Below are positions 8,901 through 21,419 of a DNA stretch of 64,000 nt, piece by piece. Position numbers and translations under genes: made by a program. Within the stretch, counting starts at the first letter, position 1, and the number at the start of each line of letters is the position of its first letter. A model generated the notes under the pieces. It was not told where the DNA came from, did no database searches, and was given only the letters and a program-made list of their open reading frames with translations. This DNA is from Ancylostoma caninum (taxonomy: Eukaryota > Nematoda > Chromadorea > Rhabditida > Ancylostomatidae): positions 4,565,001-4,629,000 of the forward strand of contig JBAJFG010000172.1 in assembly GCA_037903475.1 (NCBI GenBank), read 5' to 3'.

Positions 8901-11570
8901 TTCCTTGTCATTTCGTTTTTAGTGCGTAAAAAAATGAAGGTTTTACTAGAATACAAAGAAGCCAATGCTGGTCGAAATACGGCTTTTGCAGCTATAAATT
9001 TTGGTGTGTACCGGATACTAGAACTAGCTTCAAGCTGGTCCACCCAGCCATTTCCTCAGTAAAAGTTAATATTTCTCTGGTTTTCTGTGATTTTTTAACT
9101 TTTTTTTAATCTGAAATTGATTGCAAATTCACGTTTTTAAACTAGTTTCCACGCAACTTCTTGAAAATTTCCCGAGCAAAAAGAAACTGGTTGACAACTT
9201 GTCTGACTGAGCTCCTTACAGATCCAATCATCATCCTGGATTGTGACCCTCTGGGAACGCTATGGAGGATGGGCTCCAACCATCACTGTGTATGCCGACC
9301 ATACTTTTACGGCGAATTTTGTCATCGCATCCGTCGCTGCGTCAGCGGCAGACCAGTAACCGTGAAGTTAGTCGATTTACTGATTTTCGAACATCAGGAG
9401 GAGGCGTAATTATCTCCAGCTTCAAAAAGTCGTTGCACAATTTTTCTCTCTTTTCAATTTTTCTGCAAATCCCTCTGCAGTAATTGCTGACATTTAGCTG
9501 CACCAATCCTGAAGAAAGGTACGCCCCTCACGCAGAACGACGATGCACTTCGACCCTTAAGAACTCCATTGATGTAAGTCAAGTTAAACTTTCAACTTTG
9601 AAAATTTGTAAAACGCAGTTTGTTACCATTTTGTTCGGCTACTAGCGAAAAAATGTACCTGTTTGATTTCAGATATGCGACTGCTTCTATGGATACACTG
9701 GTCCCTTGTGCGAATACGTAGTCAAGCTCCCTCCTGATGGCGAAGAGTCAGTCCCAGTGTTTTCTTTTGTTAGGGACGCAGAGTAGCTATAGTTTACCAT
9801 GAGTCTCTGCTCGTCTGCGCTCTAATAAATACTGGATTTTCCGCCTTTCAAGCATTTTTTAGGTCTTCCTCTAGTTATTCGAATCACCCCCGCCAAATAT
9901 TTCCAATCAAGCATTCCGACAATGATGATGCCATCCACCCATCCATTGAGCATCTAGACAATTGTGATTCTTGCAGCTCTAACAGCAGCTGGATTGTCTT
10001 TTTGCTTGTACGAGTTTTTCTGTTGTTTACTGTTGAGAGAGAGGGCGGTGCCAAGTGACAGATGTTCTTTGTAGCTCCATCTTCTGCTGGTTATCACTGG
10101 AGTTGTTTGTGTCAGCTTAGCGTTGATCTGCTATTACCGCCAGAAGACAATGAAGACACGTCATCGACAGCTGGGTGAGTCTGTTACCACTTTTCAAGTT
10201 AGGGCCGGCATGCACCGGTGAGATTACCCAGGGGAAATGTGTTAACATCTCCAGAATTGCACATCGTTTACGTGGATGTTAAAATGTTTACCCTGGGTAA
10301 CCCGATGACGCAGCTCGGTCTAAAGACGGAATAAGATATTCCCGTCAAGTTAGATGTTGTTTACGTAGTTACACAAAATGCCAGGAACCCGGACTTGATT
10401 TAATATTCATTTTTTTCTAAATTTTAGTTTCCTCAAGTTCATTTTTCCGAATGTATTCACTAAATCAACAAAGAAATAATCAATTGAGTATTCAATAATA
10501 ATGATTGCATAACATTCTCAGCAAATGCAAATTTTTGCGCATGGAGCAGTGTACATGAATAGGCGGTGCGGCCGAGCTCTGCAATTGGTCGATTTAATAA
10601 ACTGACCAATCACAGAGATAGAAAACTGCGATCTGCAGCGGGATGTACCACCTTAGTGCGCTTCATATGTAAATTACGCCTGAATTCTATTGAATCTCAC
10701 TCCATAATCTTTACAAAGCATCACATTTAGTAAAAAAAATGTAGGGCATTGATACGTACATAACAACTTATTTGACGGCAGGAATTCCAATTTTTAGACC
10801 CGCGGAGGTAAATTATTTGTAGATCTGGTAAAAGATACAGCAGCCAGCTGTAAATAACCATTGTGGTCCAATGTATAAAAAGTAAAAACAACTGCAGAGC
10901 GATGAGCTAAGGTTGTATTAATTCAGTAAATATGTATGTTTTGTATGTAAATAAACAAATAAAAAATAAAAACAAATAGATTAATAAGCCTTGTCAGAGA
11001 ATTTCTAGTTTTATGTGTTTTTTTTTGTTGGTTTCATGTGTTTGAGCGGCCGAACCCTCTTTCACTGCGAATGCAACTAGTAAATTACAAAGAATTCTGC
11101 TAACCTAGTAAATAAATAAATAAATAAACAAGTAAATAAGTCTCCATGTAATAAAACGCTAGCGCTTTGCAACTAAAAGAGATTTGTGTAAAGAAATAAA
11201 TGAACAATAAATAGTAAATTGTATTCTCATAAATTCGTATGCGTACAGCTAAGACATTTCTCCTTTCAGCTAACCACACAATTTTCCCCAATCTACGGCT
11301 AAAGACGGACAGCGAGGTGAACCAAGAACATTGATTTTTGCCAGTTGTCCGCTTATTAATGCGTAATTCTCTTTATAGTTATATCTTCTCCCACCAAATT
11401 ACGAAGAAGCAACAACAATTCCATGCCAGCAACAAATTTATGAAAATCCAGTGTCGGATCTTAGACGCAGTACTGCGGACAGTACACTTCATATCACGCA
11501 TAAGGATAGCACACCAGACAACACGTTACATGTGACAACGAAAGAAGAAGTGGTGCATTTGCACGTGTAA
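5921..11570 (+). CDS. EGF-like type I membrane protein with PPxY cytoplasmic tail
   Basis: Nine exons are inferred: 5921-5993, 6208-6318, 9222-9366, 9498-9573, 9673-9746, 9863-10007, 10075-10174, 11270-11316 and 11379-11570. All phases agree, giving 320 aa. Residues 1-20 (MLTRALFLVVLGVVVLFVDA) form a signal peptide. The ectodomain has two EGF-like cores, CVCRPYFYGEFC and CDCFYGYTGPLCE. A hydrophobic helix spans about 203-229, followed by basic YYRQKTMKTRHR. The tail carries PPNYEEA at about 262-268, a WW-domain-binding PPxY motif that suggests partners such as Nedd4-type ligases. I do not recognise the family. The exon 2 acceptor is weak (6201 is an alternative with a shifted donor), and exon 8 has a second in-frame acceptor 24 bases upstream. 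The 2.9 kb intron 2 holds two tandem MITEs. The gene ends about 150 bp from the end of the convergent choline kinase gene. Confidence 0.75.
6427..7265. mobile_element. 839 bp TIR element, first of a tandem pair
   Basis: The ends are inverted repeats of ~30 bp (CTCAGGAGATCTAGAAACCG reading in from the left; the right end is the inverse with small differences). Each half is filled with CATGCAAAACCC/GGGTTTTGCATG subterminal motifs in opposite orientation on the two sides. No transposase is seen. It lies in intron 2 of the EGF-like gene. Confidence 0.75.
7276..8113. mobile_element. 838 bp TIR element, second of the tandem pair
   Basis: This is a near-identical copy in the same orientation as 6427-7265, separated from it by only about ten bases. 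Both copies carry the same internal landmarks (the cytosine-poor GGAGGAGTGGGGGAGG block, the TGGAAATAATGAATG block and the CATGCAAAAC arrays). The pair looks like a recent tandem duplication or two insertions at adjacent sites. Confidence 0.75.
8441..8512. repeat. Fragment of TTACCCATGGGTAA-type dispersed repeat
   Basis: The stretch GTTTACCTTGGGTAATATCCATGATGCATGCAG (in pieces) is related to the 10206-10318, 12290-12465, 18585-19225 and 45470-45790 copies. Confidence 0.45.
10206..10318. repeat. Fragment of TTACCCATGGGTAA-type dispersed repeat
   Basis: It holds GAGATTACCCAGGG and TGTTTACCCTGGGTAA blocks in intron 7 of the EGF-like gene. It belongs to the same family as 12290-12465 and 18585-19225. 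The rest of this 1.1 kb intron shows nothing gene-like. Confidence 0.45.
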
Positions 11571-11719
11571 CACTTGTGCTCTTAGTTGTTGATTTTTAAA
11601 AATGTAAATATCTTTTTTTTCGTCTTTTTATAAATTTATTTCCCGTTTTGATGAATGAAATCTATATTAATTCTTTATTACTTGAATGTACATCATGCCG
11701 ATATTTCGGTGACTATCAA

Positions 11720-14700
11720 TTAACGATCGAGAAGGATACTTCGGGTTTGATAGTAGAGCGCCAGCCGATCCCGCGCGTACGCTCCGCAGTCCATAATCGC
11801 TAGCGTGTCCTGAAATGCCTTGGTCTTGCAACGAAAAAACTAAATTTAGCTCACTAGTGAATACCTTTTCGCAGTAGAGATTGAATATAGCCCAGAAGAG
11901 GTGCACAATAGGTGCAAATTGATTGATTTCCCGTAGTAAACTATATTCCGTCTGGATTGGGATATTCAGCTGAAAAGAAGAGTAGTGAAAATTTGTCATT
12001 AGAGGCTTAACGTGTTGCTAATGTTCTGACCTTTTAAACTTTTTAAAATAATTTTTATTTCTACTCCTGAATCTATCAATGGGCTGTTAAAGGATGGCAT
12101 TCTGCGAACACTTTGCAGGTGGAGAATGCTCCTAGGAAAAATTAAAGGACATAGAATGTGCCAGTGAGGGTCGGAGTCATCCTCAGTTACATATTTGCCA
12201 GATTCCCTTAAAAAAAGGGTAAAGTTATGTCCTAATGTCGGGGATAAGTAGACAACTATCATCATCACGAGACCTGAGATGCATGTTTTGAAAGGTGATT
12301 AATCTCATACCCATGGGTATGTTCGACTATCCGTGGGTTACTCAACTACCCAACTGGGTATAGGCAACGTAACGCATAAGTAGATATACTTGGTAAGTGA
12401 ATAACTTAGGTATATTAACCCATTTACCATGGGTAACCTCGATGCTGCATCCAGGCCCTAAATGTAGCCCTGTATCTACGCTATACTTTTTCATGCTTCA
12501 TTTACAATTTCAGTCACTCAGACAAACTGTTGGAAGGACCCCAGCAGAAAGAAATCCTGACCATTTGGGTAAAAAGCGAGAGATGCATGGATAAAAAGAT
12601 TCGGGAGAACTTCAGAAGAATGCTTTTGGCAATAGAATTGTCAGAAGGACCGCAGCAGAAAGGCGGAAGAACAGCAGCAGCTATTTGTAATAACCGTAAC
12701 AGAAAACCGGATGAATCGCAGTAGGAAACCGAAAGAACCGCAGGGCACCTGTCTGCCGCGGTCCTTCCGAAACTCTGCACAACGTCCACATTCCAGCAGA
12801 GAAGTTTCCACCAGGGAAGCTTGAACTCTCACCTTCTTGGCCTCCTTCACATATTCCCTGCAGAATTCCAGCTTCCTCGATCGATTTTGTAGTTTGTTCA
12901 AATGAATTTTATAGTGTGGAAATTCCCGTAGATTGTGCTCAATAGCTGCGGCGCAAAAGTAATTCGCCAAGTCGAACCCGCTGAAATAGCGTTGTATGAA
13001 GGATTTGATTGTTGTACGGGGACAAAAAATATCAGGAGAGCCTCCTACTGTTCGGCTAGTAGCGTAACTAGAATATTACTTACCGATAGTTGTAAGTGCT
13101 GAACTCGAAATCCACCAAATTTAACGACACTTCCTTGTCTTTGCCCTTAGGATTTTCATCCAATAGAATTTTCTCAGCGATTGTCGGTGTAACAGCTGTG
13201 CTTGACTTTGTGCTGAGCAGAAGGTTCCCTGACTGTAAAGGGTAGGTCTAGATAAGCTCCGCCCACGTAGCCAAAGTCGGCCTCATTAAACTCACTGTGA
13301 GATCATTGTGACAGAATACCACTGGTGACGGGCCTGTAGCAAGGAACTCTTCTATCATGTCAATTTCTCGAGCAAGTTCACTGGTGGATACAACAGAGGG
13401 GAACTGAAATTAAGCACTGTAAATCGAGAGTGGACAGGCTGAAAAATCGATAATTCATATCCTGAGTTTTGTCAAATTTACCACATAGATATTAAAGACT
13501 CATAAATTGTAGGTAAACTTTGTGGAATTGTGCGCCATGAGTCACTGATTTGTTGAACAGCGATCCCCCATATTCAGCGTCATCTTGCAGAAATCGCGAA
13601 TGTTCCCCGATATTTGCTGATGTTAAAGGCAGCACCCACGCAAATTTTCGTGTCTGAGATTTTGATGGTTTTGGAACCTTAGCAATGGTGTCAACAATGC
13701 TATGAAAGTTGTACCGTCGTAGGTATCAACGCTCGCAAGAAATGAGAGGCTACACGTATTTCATGAACACGGATAAGTTGTGGCATGAAATGAAGGAGTA
13801 TTTTTGTTTACAGTCTTCCTCTTTCCTTATGATAACCCTGCTTTCATTCCCATCTTCCTCCAACTCAAGCCCGGAGCAGCTCGGCCATCTTTTCCAAACG
13901 GGCTGAAACAGTGGCAACGAAAACCGTTTTTTTTTTTCGTAGAATTTAACAAAATTGATCACTGCCATGGTTTTCACTGTAGCGCTAAGTGGGTGCTGCC
14001 TTTAAGATGATGGAAGCGTTAAAGATTACCGTATTGGGCGGCAGTTGGAACGACGTGGTCCGCATTTTCACGTGCGAACTGCCTTGCTCCTCGAAAAGTG
14101 CCAGCCATTCACGCATCATGCCCAGAAGTGTTGGACGTTTAGAGATCGGCACTGCAGTGGCGTGAAACCGAGGCAGGACCCGGGCCAGAAGTGTGCATGT
14201 CCTGGAAGAATGAGATCAGGTTTGAACGTATTATATAGGCATGATTAGTACCATCTGTATACACCGCATATATCGTCCTACTACTGCTCAGGATACTTTC
14301 CAGACAATGAAATTCTTAGGCTTCCGTAGACGCAGCATCGTTTGCGCCTGAAACGGCGCTATCCACCCCAATACTGCTCGTGTGCATGTCCTGACGTTCC
14401 ACTTCGAATCTCCGCGCCTGCTAGTCCTGATTGCCATTTATAGGTCTTAATCTGGACCTCTGCCCTTGTATTTGCAACTGCAGTGTCAAGAGCAGTGTGC
14501 ATAAAATGCCGTTCAAAGATATTTTACCCCTATGTCAAATATCATAATGAAGAGCAATGGGAGAAAAGGCTGACCCTTCATCCACCCCCACTGTTATCTC
14601 GAACTTCGTTGATGTTCCATGTGAAGTGCGCAACCTTGCTGTAGATCCATCATATATGTCATGGCGTGTCCTTACCATGTACTTTGGAATGCCACTTTCT

Positions 14701-17077
14701 TACTCCTTCCCAAAACACTATGCGAGAAAACCTGTCATATGGTTTTTGCAAATTCAAGAATGAAATATGGCATGACTAGTTCTTCTGGCGGTATTTTCCC
14801 ACCACGTGATGAGCATGCAGATGGCATCATTTGTCGATCGTTCTAGGATAAAATCAAACTGATCTGGTGCGATTTCCACCATATTTTCACTCGGTTGCAT
14901 ATCCAGAAGGCGTTCGTAGATCTTCATCGTATGTGCTAAGGAGCTTTACACTTTTGTAATCCACTTAGTCCACCACGTCATCTTTTCCTTCAAAGATCAA
15001 CGCCATGATGCTTTCTTTCCACGCTATAGAATTTTAGGAAACCCTACGTTGTTACTGAAAAGCTTAGTCAGCCATCGCAATCCTAACTTGCCGAGTGACT
15101 TTCGTGATTCTACTTGGCCTAAGGCTTCGCCAACCTTCATCTTCTTTACGGCTTTCTCACCTCGACAGTACAGAACTGCATCCACCTTGTTTACGTACAT
15201 CTAATATTGAGCTTTATTGCTGAACAATCGCGGAGGGCGTAGGAATGGTTTTTCGTAGCATTCTTAGCCTGTGGCAACGTTAAAAGACAATATAGTTGTT
15301 CACTGGAAGGGTTTCAGACCTCAGAAAGGCTTTAGCAGAATTCTTTGGGGATCCTAGAACTGTAAACGACTTTTAGTCTCATTCAGACCGACTTATTGAA
15401 GGACAACTGGGCCTAATCGATCGAAAAGGACTGCAGCAGAAATTCAACAGGTGGTCTCAACCAGAATCTTCTTCTACTGCAGGTCTTCTGATGCGATCGA
15501 CCATGGCTGTCCTGCTGGTCACTGATTCCCCAGAGATCTTTCCCTCTCCTGAGCACTCTTCGTTCAGAACATGCACAAAATGCACTCTTTACGGCTCCCT
15601 GTCTGCCACAGGTTCTCTCAAAACTTCGCCGTTTTCATTCTCAACATTTCGGACTTCACTCACATCCAGAAGTGTCTTGTGGTGGGCTTTCTCTAGTTGG
15701 AATATGTGCTTTGTCGCTCGTGAGCCCTCTAACTAATCGTAAAGATCGTCCACCGCAGCGTTTTTTTTTTTGAATTTTTGCACTGACTACTGCAGCCTTT
15801 GCCTTTTTCTTTCCTAAGAAGTTATGCCTGTCTATTTTCTGAAAATCTGATGTGAAAAATAAGAAATAATAATAATGAAAGTTAAAAATTAAAAAATTAT
15901 TTTATAAATCAATGTGGTTGTTATCTGCTAACAAGCCAATAAATCGATAATCACCTCGAATCGGTGACTTCGTGATGCTCAACATGTCTGCTAGGAATGT
16001 ATTCTTCGAATCGTCCTCCTGGAAAGATGCCGAGCAACTTGGGACCAAGTCCGTTTTCTGAAAATCATTGACTGACGATTGTAATGCAAGAGATCAAGAG
16101 ATCTGAAAAGAAACTAAAAAAAATTAATTGCAGTGAAATTACACTGACGTAAACGTCCACTCCCCCTCCCTCCCCCCTTCCCTTCTCACTCCTCCATGGT
16201 AACAGTGGAGCAACATCGGTTTCTTTAGTTATTTCTCACTCCGTGTTTATTTCTTGTTTATTGCTGCAATGGTCATCCGATTTCATAAATAAATAAATAA
16301 GGATCACCTCTGTCAGCTATTATCAACTGGCGTCACTTTGATACATTATCGATTGTTAAGTCTCAGAATGGAAAAGTTATGCGTTGAACATTAATATATG
16401 ATCATCACCTGCTAAGGATGTGAATACTACCAGCTCGTTAAGCAGCTTCTCGTGATCGGTCTGCGATTGGATGCGAAGTAGTACGGTAGCAGGTTGGTCG
16501 TCCGATGCTGTGAACTTCGGTCGAGTTACAAGGTAGACAAGATTTGTGAGGCCACCGCTATAAGCGAACAGATACAGTACTTCACACCAGTAAGAAAACA
16601 GCAAGTTCTGGGACAAGAAATGTACAAAAAATAGTTCTAAAATATGCGAACAAATCAATATTGTTTGGGCTGCTCGTGTAGGTGTCAGTACATTTTTTAA
16701 ATTGAATTTTCGACATCGTGGATTTTATAGTTTTTTTCGTGTTACTATAATTTTTAACAGTTCGAATACAGAAAAACATACCGTACGTGTGTGATAATCA
16801 CGTGATCCGGATGGAGGTCCGCCCATTTCCCACCCAGAACATCACCGCACAATGAGAGAATCTTGCTCCGAAGGTCTAACTCGTCGTGAGATTTGAAGTA
16901 ATTCTGAAGGAAAATAGCTGAGCTACTAAGGCATAATGTGCAAAGGTAACAGAAGAATTGTCATATGTGGTCGTCAAAAACGATCCTGGTGTACAGTATT
17001 GGTAAATTATCCATTGATTAAATTATAGATAAATTCGTAACCACTGACAACTAACTCACTAGCATCTCTGTCGGCAT
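11720..17077 (-). CDS. Choline/ethanolamine kinase
   Basis: The enzyme phosphorylates choline or ethanolamine with ATP, the first step of the Kennedy phospholipid pathway in the cytosol. Ten exons are inferred in coding order: 17077-17060, 16903-16782, 16557-16409, 16057-15955, 14201-14030, 13403-13296, 13232-13084, 12980-12833, 11969-11865 and 11809-11720. All phases agree, giving 387 aa. Family marks are GGLTNLVYLV (48-57), LGPKLLG..FEEYIPSR, RFHATAVPISK, the Brenner/catalytic FCHNDLTSGN (218-227), LVDFEFSTYNYRGFDLANYF with the DxE acid at 265, and REINQFAPIVHLFW near the end. The length is typical. The first coding exon is only six codons (MPTEML). Introns host a MITE, an RTE-type relic and TTACCCATGGG repeats, but no exon is broken. 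Nematodes have several paralogues, so the exact substrate preference is not readable. Confidence 0.9.
12290..12465. repeat. TTACCCATGGGTAA-type dispersed repeat
   Basis: Blocks ATACCCATGGGTATG, TTTACCATGGGTAACCTCGATG and GCATCCAGGCCC lie in the last long intron of the choline kinase gene. Next to it (about 12530-12790), short GGAAGGACCGCAGCAGAAAG-type motifs recur several times. Confidence 0.5.
13618..14010. mobile_element. ~390 bp MITE in a choline kinase intron
   Basis: Inverted termini (TTAAAGGCAGCACCCAC on the left, GTGGGTGCTGCCTTTAA on the right) bound a non-coding interior. The insertion ends about 20 bases from the donor side of the 14030-14201 exon and fills most of that intron. A related TTAAAGGCAGTGTGTCACC-ended element is at 24637-25050. 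Confidence 0.65.
14230..14960 (-). pseudogene. Degraded RTE-type non-LTR reverse transcriptase
   Basis: The minus strand reads APDQFDFILERSTNDAI (about 14870-14800) followed by IPKYMVRTRHDIYDGSTARL, RTSHGTSTKFEITVG and EGSAFSPLLF (about 14700-14560), with stops and frame changes. These match the conserved RT order QxGFxxxxSTxDAI, then VRTxxGxTxxFxIxxGVxQGSxLSPxLF of RTE/BovB-like elements. The YADD core is not intact. It lies in the choline kinase intron between the 15955-16057 and 14030-14201 exons. The remaining part of that intron (to about 15900) shows no clear gene. Confidence 0.65.
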
Positions 17078-17782
17078 CGTGGAACCACTATTATATGAAG
17101 AACCCAGTCGTAGGTCACTTCTTTGGATGGGGACTAATCTGAAAATTAATAATTGGACGGAAACCGACCGGGTATATTTTGACGATACTGTATCTGATAC
17201 GCCGATGCTGCATGCAGACATAATGACAGCATGTAAAATGTGCACAAGTATGGTACAGTATGCTAATTTTAGTATGTTACTCTGGGATGAATACAGGCTC
17301 GAATGAAGGCAATAGTGATAGGATGAATAAATTAACAAAACTGTGGGAAAGCTACAAATAAGAAAGAGGAATTATGGAGTGGATGATAGCGAATAAAATT
17401 GAACTTAAAATTGAACAAAATTTTACCAGCGTAGAATACGTATTCACAGGTTCGAAAGAATGAAAAAAAGTAAACTAGAAAGTAAACAAGCGAGAGGGTT
17501 ATAATGAAGGGAAAAAGAGCTTATGAAAGGAATAAGGCAAGAAAGAGTGTAAGCAAGAAAAAAGGATAGAAAGCAAACAAGGAGGATTCGAAATGAAGAG
17601 GGTGGAAAAAAGAGTAGGAAAAAAGAGTGAGGAAGGCAGATATGAGAAAGAAGGAGCGAGGGTTGGAAGGTGAGATGGTGAGAAAGAAAACGGTTAGAAA
17701 GAGTGGGGGTGACGAAGGGAGGGGATAAGAAAAAGAGGGTGAGAAAGAAAGATATCAAGGAAGATACAGAGGAAAAAGGGAT

Positions 17783-17905
17783 GAATGAATGAATGAATGA
17801 ATGGATGAATGAATGAATGAATGAACGAACGAATGAATGGACGAATGAATGAATGAATGAATGAATGAATGAAATGAATGAACGAATGAATGAATGAATG
17901 AATGA
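17783..17905. repeat. (GAAT)n tetranucleotide microsatellite
   Basis: About 120 bp of GAAT units with a few GAAC/GGAT variants, embedded in a purine-rich tract from about 17450. The long minus-strand open frame rich in SFIH is produced by this repeat. Confidence 0.9.
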
Positions 17906-17917
17906 GAGCGTTAACAA

Positions 17918-18584
17918 ATCACTAACTATATCGATGGAGAAAGAATGTCACGAATTCCGCAAATGTTGGGAAGTCCATGGACGTTCCACATCCTATACTG
18001 AACTACCAAAAAATATGAAAAAGCAGAGATAGCCTTGTTTTCCCCAATGACTCTATTTAGCAAGCCGAAAAATGAACTGGGCATAAGACAAGTTACTGAT
18101 AGAATACTCATGAAATTCTAAGTAATCGATGCAAGTATGCTGTGGACTTGCCGTCGTCACTGGGAAAATCTGCAGTGAAGAAGAAAAAACCAGTTATTCA
18201 TGGAACGGTGACGACAGTCGATATCATTGTTTTTGTCATACGATGTTGGTGGAAGAAGCGTGGATTTCATTCAACTATTTGTCAAAAATAACTGGTAACC
18301 TGTCGGCGTGTTTAAATCGATCGGAACGCCGTCGGAAGATGACTTTAACTACTTTACCTACCTATCTTCTTTTCTTTCCGATAACTGAACGCTACTGGAC
18401 GAGAAAGAATGGAAATCGGCATTGGGCGGAGCCCACTTTTAAAATTCAGGATATGAAACAGGAAAAATCTTATCAAAAAAATTTTTAAAAAAATTCATCG
18501 TAACTGAACTGCATGGATGGAATCCAAGGGAGAGAAAACACAGCGAAGGTCTCTTATATTGACATTATCCATGGCGAGGATCCA
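17918..18584. other. Gene-free stretch
   Basis: I see no supported gene here. A 119-codon plus-strand frame (18129-18488) lacks recognisable motifs or clear splice context. Confidence 0.4.
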
Positions 18585-19225
18585 TAACTGCGATTACCCA
18601 CCCATGAGATTTACCTTTCCTACCCACCCATGAGATTTACCTGGCACCCATATTTATCCATGCGACGTCTATATACAGCTACTATGTGGGTAATAATCAT
18701 GGGTAATCATACCCACAGGTATGAGATTATATATCCTTCCAATCACACATCCTGGCCCAGAAGTGTCATTATATTTTTTGCAATGGCCCATGAAAGATGC
18801 AAAAAGTTCATGGTTTTCATTGGTCTCATTGGAAGTAATAGGTTCCATATGGGTAAAGCAATGAACAGCGGTAGTTACAACATGGTTACTACATCTAAGA
18901 TCGCACGCATCATTGAGATTACCCAGGGCAAGCGTGTTAGCACCTCCAGTTTACCCATCGCTAACTCTGCCGTCAACGCGATTATCTTGCGTATTCTTGA
19001 TAACGCATCCAGGCCCGGAGCCGAGTGGAGTGATATACTATTGAAAGGACAGGTAATCTCATACCCATTCGCCGCAGCTGGGCACAGACATCGTGACGTA
19101 TGGGTAAACATGTCGATAGGTGCCAGGTGAAAGATAAATCTGAACACGGTAATACATTTACCATGGGTTACCTCAACGATGCATCCAGGACTTGCAGAAG
19201 TGTCGCCATACATCACTGCGCTTCC
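18585..19225. repeat. TTACCCATGGGTAA-type dispersed repeat cluster
   Basis: Several alternating blocks (GATTACCCACCCATGAG, GGGTAATCATACCCACAGG, GAGATTACCCAGGGCAAG, TTTACCATGGGTTACC) are joined by GATGCATCCAGG-like sequence, in both orientations. It is the longest member of this family in the window. It also occurs in fragments near or inside genes at 8441, 10206, 12290 and 45470. Confidence 0.55.
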
Positions 19226-19275
19226 CCTAGGTAATAGCTTGAATATTTGAGAAATGCAAAGGATGCACAGTTATG

Positions 19276-19340
19276 ACTGGGCCCATTATGGCGGTTTTTG
19301 ATCGGTACAACTGGGCCCATTATGGCGGTTTTTGATCGGA
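19276..19340 (+). repeat. Two-copy 34 bp tandem repeat
   Basis: The unit containing CTGGGCCCATTATGGCGG followed by TTTTTGATCGG occurs twice in direct succession. Confidence 0.8.
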
Positions 19341-19475
19341 TTAGGAAAAAAAGGGCGGTACCGTCTCTCAAGAATGACAAATAACAGTGCAACAGCTTAG
19401 AATCTAAAAACAAACGTATTGCGAACCAGAATCATCTGGTAGTTTTACTGGTTTACCCATGTCAAAAGCAATGAA

Positions 19476-21072
19476 ATGGATGGCCGAAAAGACTGTCGAA
19501 ACCGTGCAGAGCAGTTAAAGAATGTCAAAGTGGAACAGAAAATTCCGTTTGTGTCGAACTATGACGGCGACTCCGAGACCGAGCTCTGGACTAGTGGACA
19601 CATTCTCAAAAAGGCTGTCGGCACGAAGAAAAGGGAGGAACAGAGGGTTTTGGCAGAAGTGATGCTGGCAGGAGGCAGAGAGGAGCAAAGACACGAAGGA
19701 AATAATTCCGATAGTGATTTTATTACTGTAGACTATTTGCACTGATGTAGGCTACTAAATGTTGTCACCGTTGTTTTCTAGGGAACGTGTCGTGTCCACA
19801 ACCTTCCCCTTTCCCCTAGGTTTTCTTAGTCTTGCCATTCTCCACCCTGTCCCTTCTGATGATTTGTCATCAGGCAGTTAAAACCCTTAAATTTCCCCAG
19901 TCCTGTCATTAATCATGCCTGTCAGCCCCATCCATAAAATTTTTGGAAGGCTGTAACTAATGGCTCCCACATTCCAGATTTCTTTGTATGGTTCCAATTT
20001 GGTATTCAAAATATAAATACTAATCGTTCTTCAGATTTTCGTCTTCTTGAGGAGGAGCAAGTGCGAGCACCATTTTCAGGTAACTTGATATAGTGGTACA
20101 GAATAATGGCGATTCTCAACATGAGCTTACTGGATCCGTGGCACCAAAGGCACTAGATTTCATCAAAGAGAAGCTCTCTTTGCTCTTCGTTGAAACAACG
20201 ACAGCATTATAAAGGTTGAGAATTTCGAAAACGAGGTACTAGGAATCACATCATATGTGAAGGCACCGCAAAATGAATCCAAGTTTTATGCAGGATGTGA
20301 TGGCATCGACGGCTAATTCTTATTCCATTACGAAAGACGCATCAACTTTAGAGAATGATTATTATGCAATGTATGTAAATACATTAACATATCAACGAAC
20401 ATTGTCCATTATATTGATAATTTTTCTTCCATATGCAGATGTAATGTAGAGACTTTTTTGATCTTATGAAAATTATGTATTCAGGACTTACATAGACACA
20501 TTTACAATCCTTCCGCTGCTTGTCTCATTCGAACAGGTGTATTGAAGCCGGCATACTCTCTGCAGTTTTCTTTATAGCGGCCAGCTCATATTTAACGAAA
20601 CAATTACTCTTTTAGGGCCGGGAGATTGCGTCCAAAACCAATTTTTCATCAGTTTGCAGTAGCGACCTTTCAAAACTGTGTTCCTAGTCAGTATCTCCGA
20701 AATTGTCTATTTTATTTGTTATTCTTGATTTACCGAAACTCTCCGTTGATGATCCTATGTTTCATTTCTGCTAGCTTTCGCCACTTAGTGCCTTCGTCAG
20801 ACCTCCATTTTCAGATACAATACAACATCGTCTTCATGCAACAGAATACCAACAAAATAGCAATGTTCCGCGTGGCTAGTACCAACACAGTAGAGCTAAC
20901 TTATATGGAGAGACTTATAGAAGCAGAAAAGAGCACAACTGAATTGCGACACAGAAGTCAGGGGACTTCACCCCTTGTTGGCGGTGGTAGAGTGAGGATT
21001 AAGGAGACCAAAGCGTCGAGTATAGCCAAGGAATCTAATCATTTCTCCAACGAAGAGCTTCTAAATCAATAA
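19476..21072 (+). pseudogene. Cluster of unrecognised coding-like fragments
   Basis: Three plus-strand stretches have protein-like composition but do not join into a gene. 19476-19745 ends ..NNSDSDFITVDYLH. About 20100-20310 reads GSVAPKALDFIKEKLSLLF, then after a stop and frame change ENEVLGITSYVKAPQNESKF. 20863-21072 is an ATG-to-stop frame of 69 codons (MFRVASTNTVELTYMERLIE.. to ..HFSNEELLNQ). I recognise no domain. They may be a decayed gene, a degraded transposon, or in the last case a small real exon. Confidence 0.25.
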
Positions 21073-21419
21073 TAATATATTGAAAATGAGGCTCAGAGAC
21101 AGAAACACGTTAAATTTTTTTCATTTGCGCTTATTTATTCTATTTATTCACAGTATCTTCATTGTGAACGATAGCAGCCCTCTCAAAATCACTCTGGTCC
21201 CACACGTCAAACAGGCTTAAAAGCTCGTGGTCGTGAGTAGATTAAAATATAATAATACTTTCATTAATTCTACAGATGTCATGAAATTTTTTCGGACATG
21301 GTGAGAACTAGAAGTTAAGAAGGTAGCTGTTAAGTTATAGTACAATAGGAACCCAGTATTTTGAAACTGAACTAGTAATTTTTGCATTTTTGCTAGAAAT
21401 GAAATCTTCCTCCGGTGTC

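Noticed and set aside
17079..17306. 75-codon plus-strand frame over the choline kinase start
   Set aside because: The antisense choline kinase start exon is phase-consistent with the whole gene; this frame has no motifs or splice partners.
17444..17917. 157-codon minus-strand frame rich in SFIH
   Set aside because: It is a translation of the GAAT microsatellite and adjoining purine tract, with no gene structure.
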